Source: Clostridia bacterium (lineage in GTDB: Bacteria > Bacillota > Clostridia > Acetivibrionales > DSM-27016). Taken from it: a stretch of DNA of 43,917 nucleotides. Location: contig JAOAIJ010000020.1 of assembly GCA_026414765.1 (NCBI GenBank), forward strand, positions 1-43,917, in the 5' to 3' direction. Position 1 is the first letter of the stretch. Each line of letters opens with the position of its first letter. Position numbers and translations under genes: made by a program. Shown here piece after piece: positions 25,888 to 33,700 of the stretch. The notes under the pieces were generated by a model that had not been told where the DNA came from, did no database searches, and saw only the letters and a program-made list of their open reading frames with translations.

Positions 25888-26706
25888 ATGGAGAAGGAAA
25901 TACTTACATTGGATGAAGCTGCACAGCTGTTTGGAGTAAGTGTAAAAACCTTTATAAAGTTGCTGAAAGAGGATAAGGTCCCTGCAAGAAAAATCGGACG
26001 CGAGTGGCGTTTTAGCCGGAATGCACTTATAAGCTGGCTGTCGGCAGGTGATTCTCAAACTTATTCGGCAAGTGAAGGTGAACTAAAGGAATTCTTTAAT
26101 CAGGTTGCGCCAGAGTGGGAAGAAATCAGCCGTGAGTATTATGATCAGTCTATCAAAAACAGGATAGTAGATATGGGAATACTGATGAAAAATATGACTG
26201 TGGTTGATCTCGGGTGTGGAGACGGGTATATTTCCAGAGCTGTATCGGGAATGGTTGATAAGGTTATTGCAATAGATATTTCCAGCAAAATGCTGGAGCT
26301 ACTCAATAAAAAGGCGGCTGAGGCCGGAATAAAGAATATTGAAACCATAGAAACAGAAGCTCAGGAAGTGCCGTTGAAGGATTCTATAGCTGATGTTGTT
26401 TTCGCCAGTATGTTCCTGCACCATATAGAAGAACCTGAAGAGATCATTCAGGAAATGTACCGCATTGTAAGACCTGAGGGTATAGCGGTAATTGCAGATT
26501 TTCAAAAGCATAAAAATGCGGAAATGAAAAAAAGAATGCATGACGTCTGGAGCGGTTTTTCTACATCAGAAGTAAAAAAATGGTTTATAAATGCAGGATT
26601 CAGCAATATAAATATTGAAATTTTGGAGCATGAAAACAACTACTCTTCAGAATACAACAATATAGGTGAAAAACCGTCGGTATTCATATTAACTGCAGAA
26701 AAGTGA
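25888..26706 (+). CDS. Excisionase-type HTH fused to SAM methyltransferase
   Basis: A 272-residue two-domain protein. Residues 6-54 are a MerR/excisionase-type winged HTH (LTLDEAAQLFGVSVKTFIKLL, RKIGREWRFSRNALISWL). Residues ~70-270 are a class I methyltransferase: motif I VVDLGCGDGY (105-114), acidic end of strand 2 at D130, PLKDSIADVVFASMFLHHIEE and a motif III-like YRIVRPEGIAVIADF. It starts at the ATG at 25888, 2 bases after the sahH-like stop, so translation is probably coupled. A link with SAH removal suggests either a methyltransferase that binds DNA or a regulator that senses SAM/SAH through its methyltransferase fold; no substrate can be read. Confidence 0.88.
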   Translation: MEKEILTLDEAAQLFGVSVKTFIKLLKEDKVPARKIGREWRFSRNALISWLSAGDSQTYSASEGELKEFFNQVAPEWEEISREYYDQSIKNRIVDMGILMKNMTVVDLGCGDGYISRAVSGMVDKVIAIDISSKMLELLNKKAAEAGIKNIETIETEAQEVPLKDSIADVVFASMFLHHIEEPEEIIQEMYRIVRPEGIAVIADFQKHKNAEMKKRMHDVWSGFSTSEVKKWFINAGFSNINIEILEHENNYSSEYNNIGEKPSVFILTAEK

Positions 26707-26721
26707 GCTGGAGGAGGGTGT

Positions 26722-26761
26722 ATTACTATAGTAATCGGTATTTTTACATTACTTAAAGTAA
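26722..26761. promoter_or_regulatory. Two TTACT..AGTAA palindromes before the deaminase gene
   Basis: ATTACTATAGTAAT (26722-26735) is a perfect 14-bp palindrome and TTACTTAAAGTAA (26749-26761) is a near-copy with the same arms, offset by 26 bases. They lie between the HTH-methyltransferase gene and the deaminase gene and could be its operator. Confidence 0.5.
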
Positions 26762-26815
26762 GCAGCCTCCTTATTTATTTTATATTATTGTTAATCAAAT
26801 ATTTGGAGGTTTATT

Positions 26816-28123
26816 ATGAAAATTCTGATAAAGAATGCGGACATAATTACAATTGATGATGAGAGAATGTTTATAAATAATGGCAATGTGGCTATAGAAA
26901 ACGGATACATAAAATTTGTCGGAGCAGAAGCAGATGTTACTGGCTTTAATGCAGACAGGGTAATTGATGGCAGCAACAAGCTGGTGCTGCCGGGACTGGT
27001 CAACTCCCATACTCACAGTCCGATGACCATATTCCGTAACTACGCAGATGATCTTGCACTAGAGGAATGGCTTTTTAAGAAGATAATTCCTGCAGAATCG
27101 AAACTTACCCCTGAGGATGTTTATTGGGGTGCAATGCTGGGTATAACTGAGATGATCAAGTCAGGTACAACGTGTTTTGCGGACATGTATCTGCATATGG
27201 ATGAGGTAGTTAGAGCAGTACAGGAATCAGGAATCCGTGCAAATATCAGCAGGGGGCCGATACAGTCAAGTGTGAGAACTAAATCGGGCCTTGAAGTAGA
27301 CGCTGATAGCTGTACAGGTTTCTTTAATAATTGGAATAACAAGGAGAATGGGCGAATCAAGGTATATGTCGAAATTCATTCGGTATACCTTTTTGATGAA
27401 GAATCTATAAGAGATGCAGCTGCATTAGCAAAGCAGCTTAATACCGGTATACATATTCACCTGGCGGAGACACTTGGCGAAAATGAGACGAGTATAAACA
27501 AATATGGGGCAGATCCGATTGAGATAAGCGAGAGATTAGGAATTTTTGATGTTCCTGTTTTTGCTGCACACTGTGTTCAGCTATCGGACAAGAACCTTAA
27601 AATGCTAAAAGAAAGAAATGTAAATGTATCACATAACCCTACCAGCAACTTAAAATTAGGAAGTGGAATAGCAAGAGTGCCTGAAATGCTGGCGGAAGGA
27701 ATAAATGTATCCCTTGGGACTGATGGAACTGCGAGTAATAATAATTTGAATCTGATTGAAGAAATGCATATTGCAGCTTTGATCCATAAAGGGGTTAGCA
27801 AAGATCCGACTTTGGTAAATGCTGAACAAGTGCTGAAAATGGCTACAGTAAACGGAGCAAAGGCTATTGGTTTTGGTGATGAAACAGGAGTTTTGAAGCA
27901 AGGAATGAAAGCTGATGTTATTCTGATAGATATGGATAAACCTCATTTGAATCCAAGGAATAACTTAATGTCTGCTGTTGTATATTCTGCTCAAGCTTCA
28001 GATGTAGATACGGTTATTATTGATGGGAAAATCGTTATGGAGAACAGAAAATTGATAACCATAGATGAAGAAAAAGTAAAATATAAAGTGAATGAAATTA
28101 CCCGTAGAATACTGGGCAGTTAA
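26816..28123 (+). CDS. mtaD: 5-methylthioadenosine/S-adenosylhomocysteine deaminase
   Basis: A 435-residue amidohydrolase (TrzN/AtzA/MtaD group). Metal and active-site motifs in order: NSHTHSPM (HxH), LEEWLFKKIIPAE, HIHLAET, FAAHCVQ, and the Asp in LGTDGTASNNNLNL. A C-terminal composite beta-sandwich (GMKADVILIDMDKP, VIIDGKIVMENRK) completes it. It removes the 6-amino group of MTA, SAH or 5'-deoxyadenosine as ammonia, giving the inosyl form. GGAGG precedes the ATG. With the HLEAKT-type SAHH homologue and a 6-oxopurine PNP close by, it fits the first step of deamination-first SAH recycling. Its homologue DadD does the same in methanogens. Confidence 0.93.
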   Translation: MKILIKNADIITIDDERMFINNGNVAIENGYIKFVGAEADVTGFNADRVIDGSNKLVLPGLVNSHTHSPMTIFRNYADDLALEEWLFKKIIPAESKLTPEDVYWGAMLGITEMIKSGTTCFADMYLHMDEVVRAVQESGIRANISRGPIQSSVRTKSGLEVDADSCTGFFNNWNNKENGRIKVYVEIHSVYLFDEESIRDAAALAKQLNTGIHIHLAETLGENETSINKYGADPIEISERLGIFDVPVFAAHCVQLSDKNLKMLKERNVNVSHNPTSNLKLGSGIARVPEMLAEGINVSLGTDGTASNNNLNLIEEMHIAALIHKGVSKDPTLVNAEQVLKMATVNGAKAIGFGDETGVLKQGMKADVILIDMDKPHLNPRNNLMSAVVYSAQASDVDTVIIDGKIVMENRKLITIDEEKVKYKVNEITRRILGS

Positions 28124-28153
28124 GTATGATTGTAAAGAATACTACACTCTTAG

Positions 28154-28182
28154 TAGACAATTTTGATTATTTATTATAATAT
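28154..28182 (+). promoter_or_regulatory. Sigma-A promoter of the HD-GYP gene
   Basis: TAGACA and TAATAT with a 17-base spacer, about 115 bases before the ATG. Confidence 0.6.
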
Positions 28183-28297
28183 ATTTAATGGATTTATTTC
28201 CATAACAATTAGATGTGGCTGTTTATAGAGCAATTTAGTATTATTGGCACAAGTATATGATGAAATTATCTCCTTACTTGTATTTTGGGGGAAATAG

Positions 28298-29362
28298 ATG
28301 AGGCGTATTTCTATAGAAAACTGCCATGAAGGCATGATATTGGGAAAAACCATATTTTCGGATGGTAGCCGGATCTTGCTTAATGAGGGTGTAGAGCTTA
28401 AACAATCATATATAGAAAGACTAAAGCTATACAATGTATCCGAGATATATATTCAGGATGAATTATCCAGTGATATTTTCATTAGCGATGTGGTTGATGA
28501 AAGAACACGTATCGAGGCAAAAGCACTGGTTAAGTCCGTGATGGAAGATTGCAGGAAGAATTCTAGAATTGATTCGGACAGGGCCAAGTTAATGGTAGAT
28601 CGGATAATAGATGAGCTTCTTTCACAAAGAGATATTCTTGTAAATTTGTCGGATATAAAAACAACTGATGATTACACTTTTGCACACTCGGTAAATGTAT
28701 GCATACTTTCGCTTATTACCGGAATGAAACTAGGACTTAACCAGTTAAGGCTGAAAGATCTTGGAGTAGGTGCACTGCTTCATGATATTGGCAAAACCTT
28801 AGTTCCGGCAGAAATAATTAAAAAGCCAGGAGAACTCACTGACGAAGAATATGAGACGGTTAAGCAGCATACTGTTTTAGGACATAATATATTAAAAGCC
28901 GATCTGGACATAAGTATATCTTCTGCATTTGTTGCCTTCGGGCACCATGAAAGGTATGACGGAAGTGGCTATCCTATGGGACTAAAAGGGGATAATATCC
29001 ATTTGTTTGCGCGGATAGTAGCTATTGCAGATGTATATGATGCGTTAACCTCTGACAGGGTATATCATAAAAAAATGAAGAACCATGAAGCAATAGAGTT
29101 AATTACAACAGTGGGTGCCCATCAATTTGACAATGAGATACTGCAGTGTTTTATTAAGAATATTGCTATGTATTCAATGGGAACAGGAGTTATACTGGAT
29201 ACAGGAGAAAGAGGAATCGTTGTGGATTGCAACAAAGACTTTCCTACACGGCCTGTTATTCGGATTGTTTACCGTGCAAATGGGGAAAAGGTTAATGTAT
29301 ATGAAGAGATAGACCTTACCAAAAAACTTAATGTGTTTGTAATGGATAGCTGCGAATTATAG
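28298..29362 (+). CDS. HD-GYP domain protein, probable c-di-GMP phosphodiesterase
   Basis: A 354-residue protein. Residues 1-60 form a short N-terminal DUF3391-like beta domain (ENCHEGMILGKTIFSDGSRIL). The HD-GYP domain covers about 120-290 with H162-D163..K166 (LLHDIGK), H216-H217-E218 and D221-GSGYP226. A small C-terminal beta domain (GVILDTGERGIVVDCN) follows. HD-GYP proteins cut c-di-GMP to pGpG or GMP and control motility and biofilm; all key residues are present. It is soluble, with no membrane segments. The ribosome site is GGGGGAA before the ATG. It has its own promoter. Confidence 0.93.
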   Translation: MRRISIENCHEGMILGKTIFSDGSRILLNEGVELKQSYIERLKLYNVSEIYIQDELSSDIFISDVVDERTRIEAKALVKSVMEDCRKNSRIDSDRAKLMVDRIIDELLSQRDILVNLSDIKTTDDYTFAHSVNVCILSLITGMKLGLNQLRLKDLGVGALLHDIGKTLVPAEIIKKPGELTDEEYETVKQHTVLGHNILKADLDISISSAFVAFGHHERYDGSGYPMGLKGDNIHLFARIVAIADVYDALTSDRVYHKKMKNHEAIELITTVGAHQFDNEILQCFIKNIAMYSMGTGVILDTGERGIVVDCNKDFPTRPVIRIVYRANGEKVNVYEEIDLTKKLNVFVMDSCEL

Positions 29363-29386
29363 AATGTATTGAGAGTATACTAAGAC

Positions 29387-29415
29387 TTGACAATGAAATT
29401 TCCTTTGAATAATAT
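29387..29415 (+). promoter_or_regulatory. tRNA-Thr promoter
   Basis: TTGACA and TAATAT, 17-base spacer, 36 bases before the tRNA. Confidence 0.75.
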
Positions 29416-29451
29416 TATTTATATAGGATGATTGACTCTTTGGTATGTTAT

Positions 29452-29526
29452 GCCGCTGTGGCTCAGGGGTAGAGCAATTCACTCGTAATGAATAGGCCGC
29501 GGGTTCGATTCCCGCCAGCGGCTCCA
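29452..29526 (+). tRNA. tRNA-Thr (anticodon CGT), CCA encoded
   Basis: A full cloverleaf: acceptor GCCGCTG/CAGCGGC, D stem GCTC/GAGC, anticodon stem ATTCA/TGAAT with loop CTCGTAA, T stem GCGGG/CCCGC with TTCGATT, discriminator T and genomic CCA. Anticodon CGT reads ACG threonine codons. Confidence 0.97.
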
Positions 29527-29541
29527 AGAGTTATCTGTAAA

Positions 29542-29590
29542 AAGGTATATCAATCAGCCTGATTATTATGATATAATTAAGATATACCTT
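29542..29590. repeat. AAGGTATATC / GATATACCTT inverted repeat around a promoter
   Basis: Perfect 10-bp arms at 29542-29551 and 29581-29590. Between them is an extended -10, TGATATAAT (29569-29577), which would drive the 47-residue gene. The arms fall near -40 and the start site, as in an operator pair; they could also form a hairpin after the tRNA. Confidence 0.6.
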
Positions 29591-29615
29591 AATATAGCTG
29601 TTAGGAGGGATTTCT

Positions 29616-29759
29616 ATGACAGCATATGAGTTGGTTTCATCTGAGAAGACACTTCTGGTTGAATTGATAATAAGAGAGATAACCAGACTAAAAGAATTAA
29701 ATGATATGGAAGGAATAAACAAGCTTGAATCTATACTTGAAAAGATAGAAAAAATGTAA
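29616..29759 (+). CDS. Small 47-residue helical protein, unknown
   Basis: Encodes a short, charged, all-helical protein (TAYELVSSEKTLLVELIIRE then ITRLKELNDMEGINKLESIL). The ribosome site TTAGGAGG is 8 bases before the ATG, a promoter with flanking inverted repeat precedes it and a strong terminator follows, so it is a complete single-gene unit. The heptad pattern suggests self-association. There are no known motifs. Confidence 0.7.
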   Translation: MTAYELVSSEKTLLVELIIREITRLKELNDMEGINKLESILEKIEKM

Positions 29760-29786
29760 GCCGGTTGCATACCGGCTATTTTTATT
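29759..29786 (+). terminator. Terminator of the 47-residue gene
   Basis: AGCCGGT-TGCAT-ACCGGCT followed by ATTTTTATT. It begins at the last base of the stop codon. Confidence 0.92.
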
Positions 29787-29918
29787 GTATATGAATACCT
29801 CGCGCTATGCGCGTGGTTCTAAAGAGCTTTAGCTATAGAAGTGGATTTAAAAACCTCCTTATGATAGAATAGAGCAGGTTTCGCTGACCGCTCAAAAAAA
29901 TCAAAGGAGGTCGTCGCA

Positions 29919-30068
29919 ATGGACGAAAGTAGTTTATCACATACGAAGTGGGAATGTAAATACCATATAGTATTTGCTCCAAAATTCAGAAGGAAAGAAA
30001 TATATGGAAAGCTAAAAACGGATATAGGGCAAATATTAAGACAATTATGTGTCCTGAACGATACTTGA
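29919..30068 (+). pseudogene. IS200-type transposase tnpA, 5' fragment
   Basis: The frame starts at ATG after AAAGGAGG and encodes SLSHTKWECKYHIVFAPKFR followed by RKEIYGKLKTDIGQILRQLC, the usual IS200 TnpA N-terminus. It then runs into the inserted element and stops 6 codons later (TGA 30066-30068). The HUH motif and catalytic Tyr are absent here. A matching 12-codon piece (HFWCKGYYVSTV) is at 31380-31415, followed by TAG. Confidence 0.85.
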
Positions 30069-30107
30069 GTTGACACTCCTCTGGGAAATATTAAGTTTCA
30101 TTTATCT

Positions 30108-30203
30108 AGCGCTACCAAATATGGTGGCGCTTTTATATTATCAGGTTGCGCGCTGACCTGATACTTTCATTTACTAACTTTCTTTTCGCGGGAAAAGAAA
30201 GTT
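30108..30203. repeat. Three tandem stem-loops inside the IS481-type element
   Basis: Hairpin 1: AGCGCTACCA/TGGTGGCGCT (30108-30131), followed by TTTTAT. Hairpin 2: TATCAGGT/ACCTGATA (30139-30163). Hairpin 3: AACTTTCTTTTC/GAAAAGAAAGTT (30176-30203, 12 bp, 4-base loop). They fill the space between the left end and the transposase stop codon. The first may block transcription entering from outside. Confidence 0.8.
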
Positions 30204-30230
30204 ACAAAGAAAAGCGAACCTCCCAAAATA

Positions 30231-31277
30231 CTAGCTTACTGCACCCGGATGGATCTTCTCCCGTACCAAATGTAGACTGTCCAGGAAAGTCTGCATAGGG
30301 GTTTTGCCTTTACACCTTTTGCCCTGATGTGTACGTTCTTCGTTATACTGAAGCATATAAAAGTCTAAATCTTCCTGCAGATGTTCAACCGTTTTATATA
30401 CTGTTTTTCTGAATGCTACCTTATAAAATTCATTTAATAGTGTTTGATTAAAACGCTCACAAATACCATTGGTTTGAGGACTTTTAGCCTTAGTCATTGT
30501 ATGCTCAATATCATTCATCTGTAAGAACAGCTCATACAAATGCTTTTCTGGAGCACCATAATATTCTGTTCCTCTATCAGTTAATACTCTCATTACCGGT
30601 ATCATGTGACTTTCAAAGAATGGTAGAACTCTCTCATTTAATATATCTGCAGCCGTAACAGGAATTTTTGCAGTGTACAATTTAGCAAATCCCACAGCAG
30701 AGTACGTATCAATGACAGTCTGCTGATATATTCTGCCGACTCCTTTAATATATCCCACATAGAATGTATCTTGTGCAATTAAGTATCCAGGGTGTTGAGT
30801 ATCAATTTCATCTATAGATATATTCTTTTCCTGCTTTGCTTTTTCTAAAGCAACAAGTTGTTCTTCCGTGTAGAGAATACCTTCTTTTGCAGCTTTCTCT
30901 TCAAGCTTTTTTAGCCTCTTTTCAAATGTCTCTATGGAATTTCTGAGCCATATGGATCTTATTCCACCGGCGGATACGAGCACTCCTTGCTTTCTGAGTT
31001 CATTACTTGCTCTAAGCTGACCATATGCAGGTTTCTCATAAGCCATCCTTACTACAGCTTCTTCAATTTCAGGGGCTACTCTGTTCTTTATACAAGGCTT
31101 TTTACGGGTTTTATCCTTTAACCCTTCAAGTCCTTGTTCTGCATAAGTTTTCCTTATGTCGTAAAAATGCTGCCGGCTAACTCCATGAATTTTACATGCT
31201 TCACTTACGTTTCGAAGATATTCTGCCAACTCTATTAAACTCATTTTATTCTTAACTATACGTTCTTGTATTGTCAT
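30231..31277 (-). CDS. IS481 family transposase
   Basis: A 348-residue DDE transposase. N-terminal HTH (LAEYLRNVSEACKIHGVSRQ, FYDIRKTYAEQGLEGLKDKT) and a second HTH region (KPAYGQLRASNELRKQGVLV). The integrase core has the catalytic Asp in LIAQDTFYVGYI, the second Asp in VLTDRGTEYYG and the Glu in NGICERFNQTLLNEFY. The frame is intact, so the element may be mobile. It starts at 31277 behind AGGAGGAG; the longer frame upstream has no ribosome site. Confidence 0.92.
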   Translation of the reverse strand: MTIQERIVKNKMSLIELAEYLRNVSEACKIHGVSRQHFYDIRKTYAEQGLEGLKDKTRKKPCIKNRVAPEIEEAVVRMAYEKPAYGQLRASNELRKQGVLVSAGGIRSIWLRNSIETFEKRLKKLEEKAAKEGILYTEEQLVALEKAKQEKNISIDEIDTQHPGYLIAQDTFYVGYIKGVGRIYQQTVIDTYSAVGFAKLYTAKIPVTAADILNERVLPFFESHMIPVMRVLTDRGTEYYGAPEKHLYELFLQMNDIEHTMTKAKSPQTNGICERFNQTLLNEFYKVAFRKTVYKTVEHLQEDLDFYMLQYNEERTHQGKRCKGKTPMQTFLDSLHLVREKIHPGAVS

Positions 31278-31436
31278 AATTAAAATCTCCTCCTTACAAT
31301 CAAGATGTTGTCCAGAGGAGATATTGCCCAAACATTATTCAGATACTGTCAAGTCAAGTTAATTTTCTTACAGAACAGACATTTTTGGTGTAAAGGCTAC
31401 TATGTTAGTACAGTTTAGGCATAAAGCGAGTAATAG

Positions 31437-31479
31437 ACCCTTCTAAGGGTTCAAATAAAAACCACCCTTTTAAGGGTGG
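31437..31479 (-). terminator. Tandem hairpins downstream of the chemoreceptor gene
   Basis: Two hairpins share the ACCCTT/AAGGGT core: 31437-31450 and CCACCCTT-TT-AAGGGTGG at 31462-31479. On the minus strand the second is followed by TTTTTATTT, so it probably ends the chemoreceptor transcript. It may derive from the right end of the IS200 remnant. Confidence 0.7.
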
Positions 31480-31546
31480 ATGATTATTGGGGGAATTAAG
31501 TTTTGCTACAGTTCCTATTGAATTTAAAGAAGCATTTTATGAAAGG

Positions 31547-33196
31547 TTATATTTTAAACTTTGCTATAAGCATTTTTAAATCTTCAGCCATTTTTGACAA
31601 GTTGTTGGATAGTGTTGACATTTCCTCCACTGAAGCAGTTTGTTCTTCTGTTGCTGCAGCAGCGGCTTGCGTATTTTCCGAAGTATCCGTTGCAATATGA
31701 AGTACTTCATCTATATCCCTAACAACTCTTTCACTTTCTTTTGTAATGCCCTGAATGGATCCTGTTACCGCCTGAATCTCTTTTGTCACCTTTTCAATAG
31801 CAGATAAAATATCACCAAAAGCATCCCCTGCTTGATTTACGATATTAATTCCATTTTTTACAGACTCGGTACCCTGATTTATTGAACTAACCACTACGGA
31901 GGTGTTATTCTGAATCTCATTTATTATGATACTTATCTCCTTTGTTGAGCTTGCTGATTGTTCAGCGAGTTTTCTTATCTCTTCCGCAACAACACTGAAT
32001 CCTTTTCCAGCTTCTCCTGCTCTTGCTGCTTCTATTGCAGCATTTAATGCAAGGAGATTTGTTTGCGCTGATATACTGTTAATAATTTCTAGAATATTTC
32101 CTATTTCTTTTGTTTTTTCTCCAAGCTCTGTAACTAATCCTGCAGAACCCGTAACAACTTCACTAATTTTATTCATCTGTAGGATGCTTTCTTGCACCTT
32201 GCTTTTTCCAGTATTCGCAAAGGCTGATGCATTAAGTGACGAGTCAGCAACCTCCATACTGCTATTTGAAATATTTTGCATTCCATTGTACATCTCATTT
32301 ATAAAACTGGAAACGTCCGATACTTTTCTTAACTGTAGCTCTGAGCCATGAGCTATATTTTGAATTGTTGATGAAATATCTTCCGATGCTTTAGCACTTT
32401 GCTCAGCACTCATGTTTAACTCTTCGGCCAAATTAGTAACCTGTTCTGAATGAGTACTGATTTTATCAATCGTATTCTTAAGCTTATCAACCATAATATT
32501 AAAATTCTTGGCTAATTGTCCGATTTCATCCTCGCCGAATTTCTGATCAATATTTCTTAAGTTGCAATCTGCAATCTGCTTACATATGGCACTTAATGAA
32601 TTTATATCACTTTTCATTGTTTTGACGATTCTATAGCTGATTGTTAAAAGAACGATATTTACCACTAATATCAGACAAATAACAATGTAGTTAACTTTTT
32701 TCTGTACCCCAATAAAAAGATTATGAAAATCATCAGTATAGAACTTAATTTTTTCAGAGATCTCTGCTTCTGATTGGATAAATTGTTCCTTGCCGATTTT
32801 ACCGGACTCTAAATCTTTTGTCAGAGTGAGGCTTTTTTTCAACTCAACAATATCCAGTTCACATAATTCAATTGCACGCTTCATATCACTTGGAAGCAAG
32901 GCCTTATCAAGCCAGTTTACCATAGAAATGACTTCTTCCGGCAATGTTTGCATGACATCACGGCCTTTATAAAATACATCAAGGTTGTCTTTGTTTCCAG
33001 TTTCTACATACTGGTTGATGTAATATTTATTTTTCCAGAGCAGTTCGACATGATTTCTTTCCAAGCCTTGGAGGTGTGCAATTTTCTGAAAGTAGTATAT
33101 ACCGAATAGTGTAACGCCTAAAGCAATGACCGGTAGAACCAAAAGCAGTACCAACTTCTGTTTTAAAACCTTTTTCATCGTTGTTTTAAAATTCAT
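31547..33196 (-). CDS. Methyl-accepting chemotaxis protein
   Basis: A 549-residue chemoreceptor. TM1 about 14-36, a ~130-residue helical outside sensor (4HB-like, no recognised ligand motif), TM2 about 170-190, HAMP about 190-243, then the long signalling coiled coil with the highly conserved hairpin tip ([20 protein letters not shown]) and a glutamine/glutamate-rich methylation region. It reports outside signals to CheA/CheW. The ATG follows GGGGGAT. It is monocistronic. A GACTATG-TAT-CATAGTC repeat lies 40 bases upstream. The ligand is unknown. Confidence 0.95.
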   Translation of the reverse strand: MNFKTTMKKVLKQKLVLLLVLPVIALGVTLFGIYYFQKIAHLQGLERNHVELLWKNKYYINQYVETGNKDNLDVFYKGRDVMQTLPEEVISMVNWLDKALLPSDMKRAIELCELDIVELKKSLTLTKDLESGKIGKEQFIQSEAEISEKIKFYTDDFHNLFIGVQKKVNYIVICLILVVNIVLLTISYRIVKTMKSDINSLSAICKQIADCNLRNIDQKFGEDEIGQLAKNFNIMVDKLKNTIDKISTHSEQVTNLAEELNMSAEQSAKASEDISSTIQNIAHGSELQLRKVSDVSSFINEMYNGMQNISNSSMEVADSSLNASAFANTGKSKVQESILQMNKISEVVTGSAGLVTELGEKTKEIGNILEIINSISAQTNLLALNAAIEAARAGEAGKGFSVVAEEIRKLAEQSASSTKEISIIINEIQNNTSVVVSSINQGTESVKNGINIVNQAGDAFGDILSAIEKVTKEIQAVTGSIQGITKESERVVRDIDEVLHIATDTSENTQAAAAATEEQTASVEEMSTLSNNLSKMAEDLKMLIAKFKI

Positions 33197-33235
33197 TGAT
33201 ATCCCCCATTTGACAGTTGTTTTGACAGGTATTTA

Positions 33236-33252
33236 GACTATGTATCATAGTC
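33236..33252. promoter_or_regulatory. Inverted repeat before the chemoreceptor gene
   Basis: GACTATG-TAT-CATAGTC, perfect 7-bp arms, 40 bases before the ATG. A repressor or activator site is likely; the protein is unknown. Confidence 0.5.
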
Positions 33253-33615
33253 AGTTTGTTGTTTTGTGATATTTGACATAACATATTTTTGATTCACTTG
33301 TGTGATGAATTAATTAATACTTGTTGCGGAAAGTCCTCACTATTACAGCAAGATATGTATTTCTGAAGCTTTTACAGATAAGACAAGCAAGAGCATCTTT
33401 TCATAACTAATAACTTTAATTAGGAATATACAGTACAGAGTGATTATACATCTTCGTTGAGTTAATGGCAAAATCTAAAAGAATTATTTTCAAATGTCGG
33501 ACAAACTTTAAAAGACCTTTGATTTAAAAATGATCTTAGACTTTATTCTTTACTATAGTGTATTAACTGTATACTACTGAAATTAGTAATTCAGTTTAAA
33601 ATACTAAATACATTA

Positions 33616-33652
33616 TTCGACACTTTATGTAAATATCCTCTCTTATTCGACA
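33616..33652. promoter_or_regulatory. Two Spo0A-like boxes, 30 bases apart
   Basis: Both 33616-33622 and 33646-33652 read TTCGACA, the reverse complement of the 0A box TGTCGAA. The spacing of 30 bases is close to three helical turns, placing them on one DNA face. They lie upstream of the chemoreceptor gene. Confidence 0.5.
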
Positions 33653-33700
33653 AAAAATTTATAAATTATAGTTAACTTACATAATATTCAGGATAATGCG

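Larger units (their letters stand above)
30050..31377 (-). mobile_element. IS481-type insertion sequence
   Basis: The ends are set by the break in the IS200 tnpA frame and by imperfect terminal repeats: TGTCCTGAA on the left and, reverse-complemented, TGTTCTGTAAG on the right, with TTGACA and CTCCTCTGG also shared further in. No clear target-site duplication is visible, so the ends may be off by a few bases or there was a deletion at insertion. Confidence 0.7.
29801..31418. mobile_element. IS200/IS605-type remnant, split by another IS
   Basis: A left-end region with hairpins CGCGC-TAT-GCGCG (29801-29813) and CTAAAG-AG-CTTTAG (29819-29832) leads to a tnpA 5' fragment. The element resumes on the far side of the inserted IS481-type element with tnpA motif HFWCKGYYVSTV. 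The middle of tnpA (roughly 40-50 codons) and its C-terminus are missing, so it is dead. The limits are approximate. Confidence 0.75.

Noticed and set aside
27367-27374. TGTCGAAA inside mtaD as another 0A box
   Set aside because: It is within coding sequence and the codons explain it.
30042-31385. Target-site duplication for the IS481-type element
   Set aside because: The bases outside the two inferred ends do not match, so none can be claimed.
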